From the NCBI RefSeq assembly GCF_027533845.1, contig NZ_JAPZVN010000015.1:90476-154475 (forward strand): a stretch of 64,000 nucleotides of DNA. Direction: 5' to 3'. The notes beneath the pieces are model-generated. The model ran no database searches and had not been told where the DNA came from. It was given only the letters and a program-made list of their open reading frames with translations. Origin of the DNA: Streptomyces sp. RPT161. Lineage in GTDB: Bacteria > Actinomycetota > Actinomycetes > Streptomycetales > Streptomycetaceae. This document shows, piece after piece, positions 54,574 through 63,319 of this stretch. Within the stretch, counting starts at the first letter, position 1. Every line of letters starts with the position of its first letter. The position numbers were made by a program, and so were the translations under genes.

Positions 54574-55763
54574 CGGCCGCACAACATGAGGTCGTCAAAC
54601 GGTTCTTCACCGGCACCCACCGCACCCGCGAACCGGAGGAGACCTGGCGACTGGCGACCCGCCTGTTCGACCGGTGCGGCATCAGCAGGGTCGCCGACGT
54701 CACCGGCCTCGACATCCTGGGCATCCCGACCTGGGTCGCGGTTCGACCGCTGGCCAGCACACTGAGCGTCAGCCAGGGCAAGGGCGCGACCCATACTGCG
54801 GCGAAGGTCTCCGCGTCCATGGAAGCGATCGAACTCTGGTACGCGGAGAACCTGCCCGCCGTCGACGAGGAGCCGATCGTCGCCACCGCGGCCGAACTGG
54901 CGCTGCCCTACGAATTCACCGGCCTGCAACGAGCCGCTCGCAGCCTGCTGACCGAGCACACACCGTTGTCCTGGCTACGGGCCGAAATCGTCGGCGACCG
55001 GCTGACCACCTGGGTGCCGCGATCCTGCGTCTCGATCTCCTCGCTGGCCTCGACGGCCTGGTCGCCGCCGCTGCTTCGGGTCTCCAGCAACGGTCTCGCC
55101 AGCGGCAACTGCGTCGAAGAAGCGGCACTGCACGCCTTGTTCGAGCTCGTCGAGCGGGACAGCACCGCCGACCTGCTCCACCGCCCGGTCGACCACCGCG
55201 ACCACATCGCACCGGCCACCGTCGACGACCCTGGCTGCGCCGAGCTGATCGCACGCATCGAGAGCGCCGGCGCGTGGCTGGAGCTGGTGGACAACACCCG
55301 CGACCCGCACTTCCCCTGTTACGTCGCCTACCTGTGGTCCCCCGAGGACCCGTCCATCTACTCCGGCTCCGGCTGTCACACCGACCCGGCCATCGCGTTG
55401 TCCCGGGCGATCACCGAGGCTGCGCAGAGCAGACTCACGGTCATCAACGGCACCCGCGACGACATACGCGGTGCGCTGTACCGCTCGCACCGCTGGGACA
55501 CCGAACAGCCCAGCACACCCTCCGACCGGATCAGCAGCTGGGCGCAGGCGGTCCGGCGCGTCGAACCGGTCGGGTGCGCCACGGTGGACGAGGAGCTGAC
55601 CCGGTGCGCCCGGTTGGTCAGCGGCCGGACCGGGCAACCGGTGATGGCTGTTCGGCTGTCCGCTTCGGATGAACCGCTGGCCGTCGTACGCGTCGTCGCC
55701 CCCGGTCTCCGGTTCGGCGCCGGTGACGAATGCCCCCGACCGGTCCAGCCGATCAGGAGATGA
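54570..55763 (+). CDS. TfuA-associated YcaO (thioamide-forming)
   Basis: A 397-residue YcaO. The ATP-binding blocks are VSQGKGATHTAAKVSASMEAIE, NCVEEAALHALFELVERD and ALSRAITEAAQSR. It has no N-terminal partner-docking region and no PxPxP end (it ends RPVQPIRR), so it differs from the azoline-forming YcaO at 45805. The next gene encodes a TfuA protein, and YcaO-TfuA pairs install backbone thioamides, for example in thiopeptins and methyl-coenzyme M reductase. It should convert one amide of the thiopeptide to a thioamide using ATP and a sulfide donor. The start overlaps the reductase stop by 4 bp. Confidence 0.9.
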   Translation: MTAAQHEVVKRFFTGTHRTREPEETWRLATRLFDRCGISRVADVTGLDILGIPTWVAVRPLASTLSVSQGKGATHTAAKVSASMEAIELWYAENLPAVDEEPIVATAAELALPYEFTGLQRAARSLLTEHTPLSWLRAEIVGDRLTTWVPRSCVSISSLASTAWSPPLLRVSSNGLASGNCVEEAALHALFELVERDSTADLLHRPVDHRDHIAPATVDDPGCAELIARIESAGAWLELVDNTRDPHFPCYVAYLWSPEDPSIYSGSGCHTDPAIALSRAITEAAQSRLTVINGTRDDIRGALYRSHRWDTEQPSTPSDRISSWAQAVRRVEPVGCATVDEELTRCARLVSGRTGQPVMAVRLSASDEPLAVVRVVAPGLRFGAGDECPRPVQPIRR

Positions 55764-55769
55764 ACTCCC

Positions 55770-57143
55770 ATGACCGTGCACGTTTTCGCCGGGCCGACCA
55801 TCACTCCGGAACGGATCACCGACCTGTTGCCGCAGGCCGAGGTGCATCCGCCGGTACAGCACGGTGACCTGCTGCAGTTGCCGGTGTCCGGCGGGGACAG
55901 CGTGCTGATCATCGACGGGCTTTTCCAGCAGGCCCCCGCTGTGCGGCACAAGGAGATCCTTCACCTGATCCATTCCGGGGTCCGGGTGGCCGGGACGAGC
56001 AGCATGGGCGCGTTGCGGGCGGCCGAGCTGCACCGGTTCGGCATGATCGGCATCGGCCAGGTGTTCCGCTGGTACGCCGACGGCACGGTGACCGCCGACG
56101 ACGAGGTCGCGGTGTCGCATCTGAGCGACGAGGACGGCTACCGCCAGATGTCCGACCCGCTGGTCTCGGTGCGATACGGCCTTGAGTGCGCCGTCGACGT
56201 CGCGATCAGCGCCGCGGAACGCGACGCGTTGTTCGCCCGAGCGGCGGAGCTGCCCTTCGCCCGCCGCAGTTGGCGGACACTGTGGCGGATCACCGAAGCC
56301 ACCCCGCTCTCCGATGCCGCTGCCCGGGCCCGCGGCTATCTCGCCGAGCACCCGCAGAACGCGGACGTGAAACTCCTCGACGCCGAATTCGCCCTGCGCT
56401 GGATGCTCGACAATCCCGTGCCGGCGGACGCCCTCCCGTCGCACGGCGCTCGCCCGGCCACGCTGAACACGGTCTACCTGGCGGACTGGCGTTGGGAGAA
56501 CACTCCCGCACCGGGCGGCGACTGGCAGGTCAGCGACTACCACGCCCTTGGCTTCCTCCAGCTGTTCCTACCGGCGTATCCGCGGATCAACCGGCACACG
56601 GCGATCACGCAGATCGGTGGTGACGCGGCGGGCGCACTCGCCGCGGCGCGGGCGGCAGGTCTTCTCGGTGCCGGGAACGAACCCGGCCCAGGTATGCGCG
56701 AATGGCTCACCGACGACGAACTGGCCACCGGAACGGGCGGGGAGCTGGCGCTCACCGCTCTCGTCCGGTCCTTCCGCACCGCGCCCGGCGTACGAACCGG
56801 CCACGCGCTGCCGGAGCTTGTCTCTTCGGCCCAGCCGCTGCTACGGCTGGCGCGAAGCTGCGCCGCCGCCGCGGGAGCGTTGAACGCGGCCCGCCGACAG
56901 CGGCATCCGGAATTCCGGGTGGAGCACGTGCGGACCGACCTGGTGGAGGAGTTCTTCACGCAGCGCTGGCGGTGCTCCGACCTGGAGACCGCCTGCTGGG
57001 ACCGGGGATTGACGGGTATCGGGCAACTGCACGAGCTGGGCAGGTACTTCCTGTTGCTCGGGCGGTCGGGCCGGGTACCGGAACAGGCACTCGCGGCGGT
57101 GATCGTGGGCGCCGCGACCGAGCAGCGCGAGGAGCGCGGATGA
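55770..57143 (+). CDS. TfuA-domain thioamidation partner
   Basis: A 457-residue protein. The first 210 residues match the TfuA core: VHVFAGPTITPERI, DSVLIIDGLFQQAPAVRHKEIL, the conserved GTSSMGALRAAEL and a following FGMIGIGQVFRWYADG. The rest is a helical extension with no family I can name. TfuA proteins help YcaO enzymes deliver sulfur for thioamide formation. It lies 6 bp after the partner YcaO, and its TGA overlaps the radical SAM start (ATGA). Confidence 0.88.
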   Translation: MTVHVFAGPTITPERITDLLPQAEVHPPVQHGDLLQLPVSGGDSVLIIDGLFQQAPAVRHKEILHLIHSGVRVAGTSSMGALRAAELHRFGMIGIGQVFRWYADGTVTADDEVAVSHLSDEDGYRQMSDPLVSVRYGLECAVDVAISAAERDALFARAAELPFARRSWRTLWRITEATPLSDAAARARGYLAEHPQNADVKLLDAEFALRWMLDNPVPADALPSHGARPATLNTVYLADWRWENTPAPGGDWQVSDYHALGFLQLFLPAYPRINRHTAITQIGGDAAGALAAARAAGLLGAGNEPGPGMREWLTDDELATGTGGELALTALVRSFRTAPGVRTGHALPELVSSAQPLLRLARSCAAAAGALNAARRQRHPEFRVEHVRTDLVEEFFTQRWRCSDLETACWDRGLTGIGQLHELGRYFLLLGRSGRVPEQALAAVIVGAATEQREERG

Positions 57144-58861
57144 GCAGAGGCCTGATCACGCTGGTCAACCCGAACAAGGTGCACCCACCGATCGCGCCGT
57201 ACGCGCTCGACGTGCTCACCACCGCACTGGAGCGGGCCGGCTTCGCGGTGGAGGTGCTCGACCTGACCTTTCACCGGGACGACTGGCAGTCCTACCTGAA
57301 CAGCTACTTCTCGGCCAGGACACCGACGCTCGTCGGCGTGACCGTCCGCAACACTGACACCGTCTACGCGTTCGAACAGCGCCCGTTCATCGGCGAGCAC
57401 AAGGAGATCATCACCGCGATACGGCAGTTGACGGACGCGCCGATCATCGGCGGCGGCATCGGGTTCTCGACCATGCCCTTCGCCCTTGTCGACTACTTCG
57501 GTATCGACTACGGCGTCAAGGGCCCCGGCGAAGAGATCATCTGTGACCTCGCCGACGCGCTCGTCACCGGCCGTCCGACGAACACGGTCGCCGGGCTGAT
57601 CCGCAGCACCCCGAGCGGTGTCACCCGCGTTCCGCCCCTGGCGCTCACCTCCCGGCCCCGCACGCAGACGCTGCCGGACACCGGCCACAACGAGGCCCGA
57701 GTCTGGCAGGTGGACCGGGCAGGCACCTACATCCGGCGCACCGGCACACCGTTCAAGGTGGACAATCTGGAGTACTACCGGCGGGGTGGCATGGCCGGCA
57801 TCCTCACCAAGAACGGCTGTGCCTACCGATGCTCGCACTGCGTCGAACCAGACGCCAAGGGCGTACGGTTCGCCCGCCGTGACGCGGCCGCCGTCGTCGA
57901 CGAGATGCAGTCACTTGCCGCATACGGCATCTTCGACCAGCACACCACCGACAGCGAGTTCAACCTCGCGATCGGACACAGCAAGAACGTGCTGCGCGAG
58001 ATAGTGCGCCGCAAGCACGCGAGCCGGTTCAGCCCGCTGCACCAACTCCGGCTGTGGGTGTACTGCCAGCCGGCGCCGTTCGACGCCGAACTCGCCGGCC
58101 TACTCGCCGAAGCCGGCTGCGCCGGCGTCAACGTCGGCACCGACCACGTCCGCTCGGACCTGCTGCAGGGCTGGAAGACCACTGAGAAGGGCACCAGTTA
58201 CTACACCTTCGCCGACACCGAGAACCTGGTCCGGCTGTGCCACGCCAACGGCATGCTGACCATGGTCGAATCGCTGCTCGGCATGCCCGGCGAAAACGAG
58301 GAGACCCTCCGCGAATGCGTCGACGCGTTCATGGCCCTCGACGCGACGGTCACCGCCTTTTCTCTCGGCCTGCGGCTGTTCCCCTACACACCGATGGGGA
58401 TTTCGATGGCTGAGGAGTGTGCCGGGATACGGACCCTGCCGGGCCTGCAGTCGAACACGGCTACCGGTCCGATCGTGCTCAAGCCACTGTCCATGTGTGA
58501 CGGCCCGGTCGAGTACGAACGGCAGTTCATGTTCGACGAGCGAGGCGACTTCAGGCTGGTGTGTTACTTCTCGCCGGAGCTCACCGAGGACGCCGGTACC
58601 GTCACCGATCCGACCGGGCGGTGGTACCGCTCAGTCGATCTGCTGTGGAGCCTCGTCGATCCCGCCGACCACTACCGGGTGATGCTGCCGACGGTGTCCG
58701 GATCGAGCGAGCACGACAACAACTACGCGGACAACCCGTTCCTGACCAGCCTGACCGTGCTCGGCTACACCGGAGCGTTCTGGGCGCACTGGCGGGACCG
58801 GGAGGCTATCCTCCGGGAATCCCGCGACGCGGGCATCGTCCAGCCGGTTGGTGCGGCATGA
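57140..58861 (+). CDS. tsrT: Cobalamin-dependent radical SAM tryptophan 2-C-methyltransferase (TsrT; also called TsrM)
   Basis: A 573-residue class B radical SAM methyltransferase. The N-terminal 190 residues form the cobalamin-binding (B12) domain. The cluster motif is CAYRCSHC (Cx3Cx2C) at about residues 230-237 in ILTKNGCAYRCSHCVEPD. The C-terminal half carries VGTDHVRSDLL and the conserved MLTMVESLLGMPGE. It should methylate C2 of L-tryptophan, the first dedicated step to quinaldic acid. The start at 57140 overlaps the TfuA stop, and the longer frame upstream is shadow sequence. Presence with the aminotransferase, flavoprotein and SDR genes completes the quinaldate branch. Confidence 0.94.
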   Translation: MSRGLITLVNPNKVHPPIAPYALDVLTTALERAGFAVEVLDLTFHRDDWQSYLNSYFSARTPTLVGVTVRNTDTVYAFEQRPFIGEHKEIITAIRQLTDAPIIGGGIGFSTMPFALVDYFGIDYGVKGPGEEIICDLADALVTGRPTNTVAGLIRSTPSGVTRVPPLALTSRPRTQTLPDTGHNEARVWQVDRAGTYIRRTGTPFKVDNLEYYRRGGMAGILTKNGCAYRCSHCVEPDAKGVRFARRDAAAVVDEMQSLAAYGIFDQHTTDSEFNLAIGHSKNVLREIVRRKHASRFSPLHQLRLWVYCQPAPFDAELAGLLAEAGCAGVNVGTDHVRSDLLQGWKTTEKGTSYYTFADTENLVRLCHANGMLTMVESLLGMPGENEETLRECVDAFMALDATVTAFSLGLRLFPYTPMGISMAEECAGIRTLPGLQSNTATGPIVLKPLSMCDGPVEYERQFMFDERGDFRLVCYFSPELTEDAGTVTDPTGRWYRSVDLLWSLVDPADHYRVMLPTVSGSSEHDNNYADNPFLTSLTVLGYTGAFWAHWRDREAILRESRDAGIVQPVGAA

Positions 58862-59664
58862 CGCGTGGGCTTGCGCTGATCACGGGTGCGGGCGGCGGCA
58901 TCGGCAGCGCGATCGCCGTCGCGCTGGCCGAAGCCGGCCTGTCGGTCGCCCTGTTGGGTCGCCGCCCGGAGCCACTGGCCAGAACCGCCCACGCCTGCGC
59001 CCGGTTCGGCGTGCCCGTCGTCGAACTACGCGCCGATGTCACCGATCCCGCCCAGGTGCGCACCGCGGTGGACACGGCCGGCCCCGTCGATCTGCTGGTG
59101 AACAACGCGGGTACGGTCGACCGGCACGAGGTGCCGCTCTGGGAGGCCGACGGCGACCAGTGGTGGCGTACCTATGAGACCAACGTGCGCGGCACCGTGA
59201 ACCTCTGCCGTGCCGTGCTGCCGGGAATGATCGCCAGAGCCAGCGGGCGAGTGGTCAACATCAACTCCATCCTCGCCCTGCGGCACGAGCCGCACTACTC
59301 CGCTTACAGCGCCTCGAAGATGGCGCTGCTCGGCCTGTCCGGCATGCTCGCGGAACCTTTGCGAAGGCACGGGGTCCTGGTGTTCGACATCAGCCCCGGC
59401 ATGGTTCGTACCGACATGACGCTCGGCATGGCACTGTGTGCTGGCCGAACAGACTGGACGGCGATGGACCTCATCACCACCGCGCTGGTCCGACTGGCGG
59501 CCGGCGAACTCGACCCGCTCGCCGGCCGCTTCCTCCACGTCGGCGCGGATGATCTCGACCTGCTGCTGGCCAACGCGACTGCCCTGGCCGGTGGCGAAGC
59601 CCGCACCCTTCGCCTGAGCGCCTATGGCCCGGACGACCCTCTGGCGTCGATGATCACCGCGTAA
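58858..59664 (+). CDS. tsrU: SDR ketoreductase of the quinaldate branch (TsrU-like)
   Basis: A 268-residue classical SDR: TGAGGGIGSAIAVALAEAG cofactor loop at residues 9-27, NNAG at about 81-84, and the catalytic YSASK in HYSAYSASKMALLG, with Ser in VNINSI. It probably reduces the ketone of the acetylated quinoline-2-carboxylate to the secondary alcohol, the TsrU reaction. It is the last gene of the coupled operon that starts at 36968, overlapping its predecessor by 4 bp. A hairpin terminator follows after 160 bp. Confidence 0.87.
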   Translation: MTRGLALITGAGGGIGSAIAVALAEAGLSVALLGRRPEPLARTAHACARFGVPVVELRADVTDPAQVRTAVDTAGPVDLLVNNAGTVDRHEVPLWEADGDQWWRTYETNVRGTVNLCRAVLPGMIARASGRVVNINSILALRHEPHYSAYSASKMALLGLSGMLAEPLRRHGVLVFDISPGMVRTDMTLGMALCAGRTDWTAMDLITTALVRLAAGELDPLAGRFLHVGADDLDLLLANATALAGGEARTLRLSAYGPDDPLASMITA

Positions 59665-59824
59665 GGCGGCCCGCATGCGGACGCCCGCTGAGCGGTCGCT
59701 CCCAGCCCGGACGCACTCAGTGCGCAGGGCCGTGGCGCGCGCAGCGAGCGCGGCCACCAGCGACGTCGGCGAACCGCCCGCGGGTGGTGCGCGACACCGG
59801 CAGGGCACGTCACGAAAGGAAAAG

Positions 59825-59855
59825 AGCCCAGCCCAGACAGAGTCTGAGCTGGGCT
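59825..59855. terminator. Hairpin terminator downstream of tsrU and of the tRNA-Thr remnant
   Basis: AGCCCAGCCCAGAC and GTCTGAGCTGGGCT form a 14-bp stem with one mismatch (G.U when read on the minus strand) and a 3-nt loop. TTTTCC follows on the minus strand and TTCTCT on the plus strand, so it can stop both the leftward tRNA transcript and the rightward thiopeptide operon. Confidence 0.75.
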
Positions 59856-59863
59856 TCTCTCTG

Positions 59864-59905
59864 AGCCGCCTAAGGGAATCGAACCCTTGACCTACGCATT
59901 ACGAG
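59864..59905 (-). pseudogene. 3' half of tRNA-Thr(CGT), probable attachment-site remnant
   Basis: On the minus strand the sequence runs from the anticodon loop CTCGTAA through TGCG, the T arm (AAGGGTTCGATTCCCTT) to the acceptor 3' strand AGGCGGCT, as in streptomycete tRNA-Thr. The 5' half (acceptor, D arm, anticodon 5' stem) is missing: upstream bases GATCTTGCAGGCC do not fit. Truncation exactly at the anticodon loop is typical of tyrosine-integrase attachment sites at tRNA 3' ends. The natural terminator of the tRNA is retained to the left, so the inserted element should extend to the right. Confidence 0.8.
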
Positions 59906-60022
59906 GGCCTGCAAGATCGTGACGGGTGGTGCCGCGTGATGGCGTCGAATCCCGTCTTGCCTGGTCAGAGGCTTGTTGATCTCACGCGTGTGACGTTCAG
60001 TCCAGCGTGTGCTGCGGCGTCC

Positions 60023-60042
60023 GCTCACGCAGTGCTCACGCA
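60023..60042. repeat. Direct repeats beside the tRNA-Thr remnant (arm-site candidates)
   Basis: GCTCACGCA occurs twice, at 60023-60031 and 60034-60042, and a related CTCACGCG lies at about 59980. Short direct repeats 100-150 bp from an att core are typical integrase arm-binding sites. No integrase gene lies in the window. Confidence 0.35.
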
Positions 60043-60050
60043 TACCCGCT

Positions 60051-60815
60051 CTACTCGCTGGCGTCAGGGACCGGCTTCAACTGCTTCTCGATCTCCTCGA
60101 TGCGGCGTTGCGTGGCAGCGGCGTTCTTCTGCTGGCGCTGGAGCTTCGCCTTCGCTGCCGCCAGCTCCTTAGCGAGGCGTTCTCGGTCAGCCGCCCCACG
60201 GTCGGCGAGGATTGCCTCGTCGCTGTACGCCGGTCCGATGCGCTCACTGTGCACGACGCCACGACGACCAGGGCACTCCGGACAGTCGACGACAGAGGTC
60301 GAAACGTAGCTGTTCTCCCGGTGCTGGGTATAGCGGACGACATGGTCGCAGGTGAGCGTCAGCTTCCAGGCATCCTGATCTTTCTTACGCTCCTCCGCTG
60401 AGGGCCAGGAAGCGAAGAGTTCGCTGAGTTTCTTGATCTGCTGGGGACCCATCGGAGGTGGTGGGCAACAGCCGAAGCAATGCGTCACACGCGATCCGCT
60501 GATGCTCCAACGGCTGCTTTTGCAGTCTGAGTGGCGCTCCCGGAAGCGTTCCTCTGCAACCTCGTACTCTCGCTTCTCTTCCTCGGTGAGCCGCAGAAGC
60601 GGCGGCCAGTCCCCGAGATCATCGCGCATGGGCTCCCCGCAGCCCCGGCACGGCTCCCCAGCTTGGTACTCCTCCCAACTGAGATACATCCCTTCGCGCT
60701 GCCACATCTCTCGGCGCTCGGTGTCCCGCCGGTCCCTCTCCTCAGCTTCGAGCGCCTCTCGCCGGGCTCGCGCGGCGGCGCGCTGCTGACGTTGCGCCTC
60801 GGTAAGTTTGGCCAT
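60051..60815 (-). CDS. Cys-rich hypothetical protein with terminal coiled coil
   Basis: A 254-residue protein starting at the ATG at 60813-60815 behind GGAAGG. The N-terminus is a basic helix (LTEAQRQQRAAARARREAL). CRGCGEP, HCFGCC and DCPECPGRRG are CxxC-type pairs that could bind zinc. The last 60 residues form a coiled coil (AKELAAAKAKLQRQQKN...). I do not recognise a family. Similar Cys-rich proteins occur in actinobacterial integrative elements. It lies next to the tRNA-Thr attachment remnant and is probably cargo of that element. Confidence 0.6.
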   Translation of the reverse strand: MAKLTEAQRQQRAAARARREALEAEERDRRDTERREMWQREGMYLSWEEYQAGEPCRGCGEPMRDDLGDWPPLLRLTEEEKREYEVAEERFRERHSDCKSSRWSISGSRVTHCFGCCPPPPMGPQQIKKLSELFASWPSAEERKKDQDAWKLTLTCDHVVRYTQHRENSYVSTSVVDCPECPGRRGVVHSERIGPAYSDEAILADRGAADRERLAKELAAAKAKLQRQQKNAAATQRRIEEIEKQLKPVPDASE

Positions 60816-61113
60816 GGAGCCTTCCGCTGGTGGGTAATTCCGTCGCACAGGACGGCAACGTCATCCTCCGACAGTCACCGTCAACCTGGTTGCGGCATGC
60901 GGTTTTGAAATGAGATTGACCGTGTTGGCTCGGAATCCGGTCACTACCGACCAGTTCTGACTGCACGCACAGCCCCGCAGCCATCGATTTTCAACATGCT
61001 TCGGCACCACGCAGGGTGGAACGAACCGTGGAGGACAACGGCACGCCGATGGAGCGAACGCGGGCGCTCGATAAGGAGTGTTGGTCTCGGTTGCTCTGGG
61101 GCCCGGAGAGACT

Positions 61114-61135
61114 CTGGGAAAAGATCTTCTCCCAG
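61114..61135. repeat. Near-perfect 22-bp palindrome in a gene-free stretch
   Basis: CTGGGAAAAGATCTTCTCCCAG is symmetric except for one base pair. It sits in the 391-bp spacer 60816-61206, in which I find no gene with a ribosome site. It may be an operator or a terminator for the flanking leftward genes. Confidence 0.35.
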
Positions 61136-61206
61136 GCGGTGGACCAGCGGGGTGGGGGCTCTCGCCAGGCGCCATGTTGCATGATCAAGTTCACGCGAGT
61201 GCGACC

Positions 61207-63150
61207 TCATTTGGCATTCGGAGGTTTCGGCCACGCTGTGCCCTTTGATGCGGCATCGAGGATGTCGCCGAGCCGCAACCAGGCGGTCGGTCCGGCGTAG
61301 GAGGCCGGGCTGGTGGCAAAACGGGACCATGCCTCGTCGTCGTTGCCGAGTGCGTTCAGCACGACTGAGGTGACAATCTTGTGCGCGGTACCGTACCGGG
61401 CGCCGCCGACGGTGAGGGCTGTCCACGCTGGCAGGGCCAGGATGAGTTCCGGCGCACAATCCGACAGCGCCAGCACCTGCCGAGCCCATGCCTCCCTCAA
61501 GTTGGGGCCGCCGCCCAGACGCCTCCGAAGGTCCGCGGTGATTCGGAGCAGCGCCGATTCAGGGGCGGAATGGCGTGCCAGGACGTCTGTGAAGGAGAGT
61601 TTCGACCGGTACGAGCGCGAGGCGAAGGAGAGCAGCAGCTTCTCAATGAGGTCGTCGTCGCCGGTATGCCGAGCCAGGTAGTCGTGCAGGACCTCGTCAG
61701 AGGCGTCGGCCAACTTTCCTACAGTGACCTGCCTGGGTTCTCCGAGCGCTGAGCCGCGGGACGCCGTGGCGGGATCGCCCAGGATTCCCTCGATGGCTGT
61801 GCGAAGCTCAGCCAGCCGCCGGTCGTCCTGCTGCGCGGTGTAGCCGATGTGTTCCCATGGGCTGCGGGAGCGCGGATGGACGTGCCGGATCACGGCGCGT
61901 GCCTTCTCCTTCACCTCTTCTGTCACGTACGGAAGGTGCAGCAGCATGGCGTGTATCCAGCGCAGATCTCGGGGGCCTGGGCGGCCGGGGTCCGGGTCGG
62001 GCTCCCATAGGCGCAGGGCATTGACCGCAGTGGCCGCGAAGCGTTGGCCGAGCGCGGCGAGAAGCTCTTCCGAGGCGCGCCATGTATGCGGCTCGCCGTA
62101 GCGTGTCTTCGCCTCGGCCGGGGTGAGGATGTAGCGCCAGGAGCCGTCCGCTGCGGATTCCGCCCAGGAGACCGCGGCCTGAAGACCGTACTTCCGGACG
62201 TCGATGGAGTCATCGAAGAAATCCTCGATGCGTTGGCGGACGCCTGGCTCCAGCACCTCGAATTCGTCAGCTAGTCGGTCGCGTGCCTCCTCCTCGGACA
62301 CTCCGTCCCTCAGCAATCGGCACAGACGTGTGATCAAGTCGCTGACAGCGAACGCGCCCAGGTCATCGGTGGCAATCTCTTCCAGCAAGGACGGCTCCAC
62401 GTCCCAGGGAATGGTGCCGAGAAGATGCTTACGGATGACGGACGTTGTGTGGCCATCCTGCGCCCACTCGACCAGTTGCCGGTGGCGACTGGTGTGCAGA
62501 GTCACGACGTGCTCCCACATGGTCTCCCAGGCTTTTCTCGCCGCCCTATGCCGGTCGTATCGCGCCAGAACATCCTCTTCCCCGGACTCATCAGCGCGGT
62601 TCAGCCGAGGAAACTCCGGAAGGAGGTCGAGGGCAGCGGAGAACACGGCGTCATGCAAGTCGGGCTCGCGCAGGATCAACAGCGCGGCGCTGGGCCGCTC
62701 CAGAAGTTCCGGGGTCATGGGCTGCCGGTGCGGTCCACGGCGCTTCAGCTCTGCCACGATCGCCTGGGCCAGGGGTTCGCCGCAGCGTTCGCGGCCGAGG
62801 ACACCGAGCTGTGTCACGGAGCAGCGCCGCAGTGCTTCCTCGCGCAAGGCATCCGGGCACGAGGGGTGCGCGAGTGCCGCGGCAGCCAGAGTCATGGACG
62901 ATCCCGGGTGCGGCTGGGTCCCCTTGCCCAGATCGCTGTCCACTGCGTTCTTGAGCATCCAATCCGGTGCCGAGCCGCTGAGTGCGCCAAGGAGGAGAGA
63001 CAGCAGGAGGTCGTCGCGGGCGTGTCCTTCCGGCAGCTCCCGTGTTCTCTCCACTGCCATGCGAATCGGTGGAGAGTCCGGGCCCGCCTCTGCGGCGATC
63101 GTACGGAGGAATTCGATGGGAAGCCCGGAACGCGGCTCTTCGGTGGTCAT
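61207..63150 (-). CDS. Large helical hypothetical protein of the accessory region
   Basis: A 647-residue protein. The ATG at 63148-63150 follows GGGGGACTGC, and in-frame ATGs further upstream lack a site. The sequence is acidic, Leu/Ala-rich and predicted almost entirely helical, with repeat-like units (LAHPSCPDALREEALRRC, ELLERPSAALLIL, LLAALGQRFAATAV) reminiscent of HEAT/ARM-type solenoids. Short Trp-rich segments such as KAWETMWEHVVTLH and WRYILTPAEAK are also present. No enzymatic motif is visible. I do not recognise the family. It lies between two tRNA-derived attachment remnants and is probably mobile-element cargo. Confidence 0.65.
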   Translation of the reverse strand: MTTEEPRSGLPIEFLRTIAAEAGPDSPPIRMAVERTRELPEGHARDDLLLSLLLGALSGSAPDWMLKNAVDSDLGKGTQPHPGSSMTLAAAALAHPSCPDALREEALRRCSVTQLGVLGRERCGEPLAQAIVAELKRRGPHRQPMTPELLERPSAALLILREPDLHDAVFSAALDLLPEFPRLNRADESGEEDVLARYDRHRAARKAWETMWEHVVTLHTSRHRQLVEWAQDGHTTSVIRKHLLGTIPWDVEPSLLEEIATDDLGAFAVSDLITRLCRLLRDGVSEEEARDRLADEFEVLEPGVRQRIEDFFDDSIDVRKYGLQAAVSWAESAADGSWRYILTPAEAKTRYGEPHTWRASEELLAALGQRFAATAVNALRLWEPDPDPGRPGPRDLRWIHAMLLHLPYVTEEVKEKARAVIRHVHPRSRSPWEHIGYTAQQDDRRLAELRTAIEGILGDPATASRGSALGEPRQVTVGKLADASDEVLHDYLARHTGDDDLIEKLLLSFASRSYRSKLSFTDVLARHSAPESALLRITADLRRRLGGGPNLREAWARQVLALSDCAPELILALPAWTALTVGGARYGTAHKIVTSVVLNALGNDDEAWSRFATSPASYAGPTAWLRLGDILDAASKGTAWPKPPNAK

Positions 63151-63319
63151 GCAGTCCCCCACGGATTGTCTCGTTGCGTTGTCCATGGTGACCCATGCCA
63201 CCGGCAACGCGGGCAACAAGCGCCCAATAGCTTCGAAGCCCTGGCCCGAGTTAGGGCACGCGGAGGCCATGCGCCGCCCCCGGGACGGTCTACATCAACT
63301 TGTCTTGGGCGTTACCTGT

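Noticed and set aside
54570..55763. Second azoline-forming cyclodehydratase
   Set aside because: It lacks the docking region and the proline-rich C-terminus and is paired with TfuA, which indicates thioamide formation.
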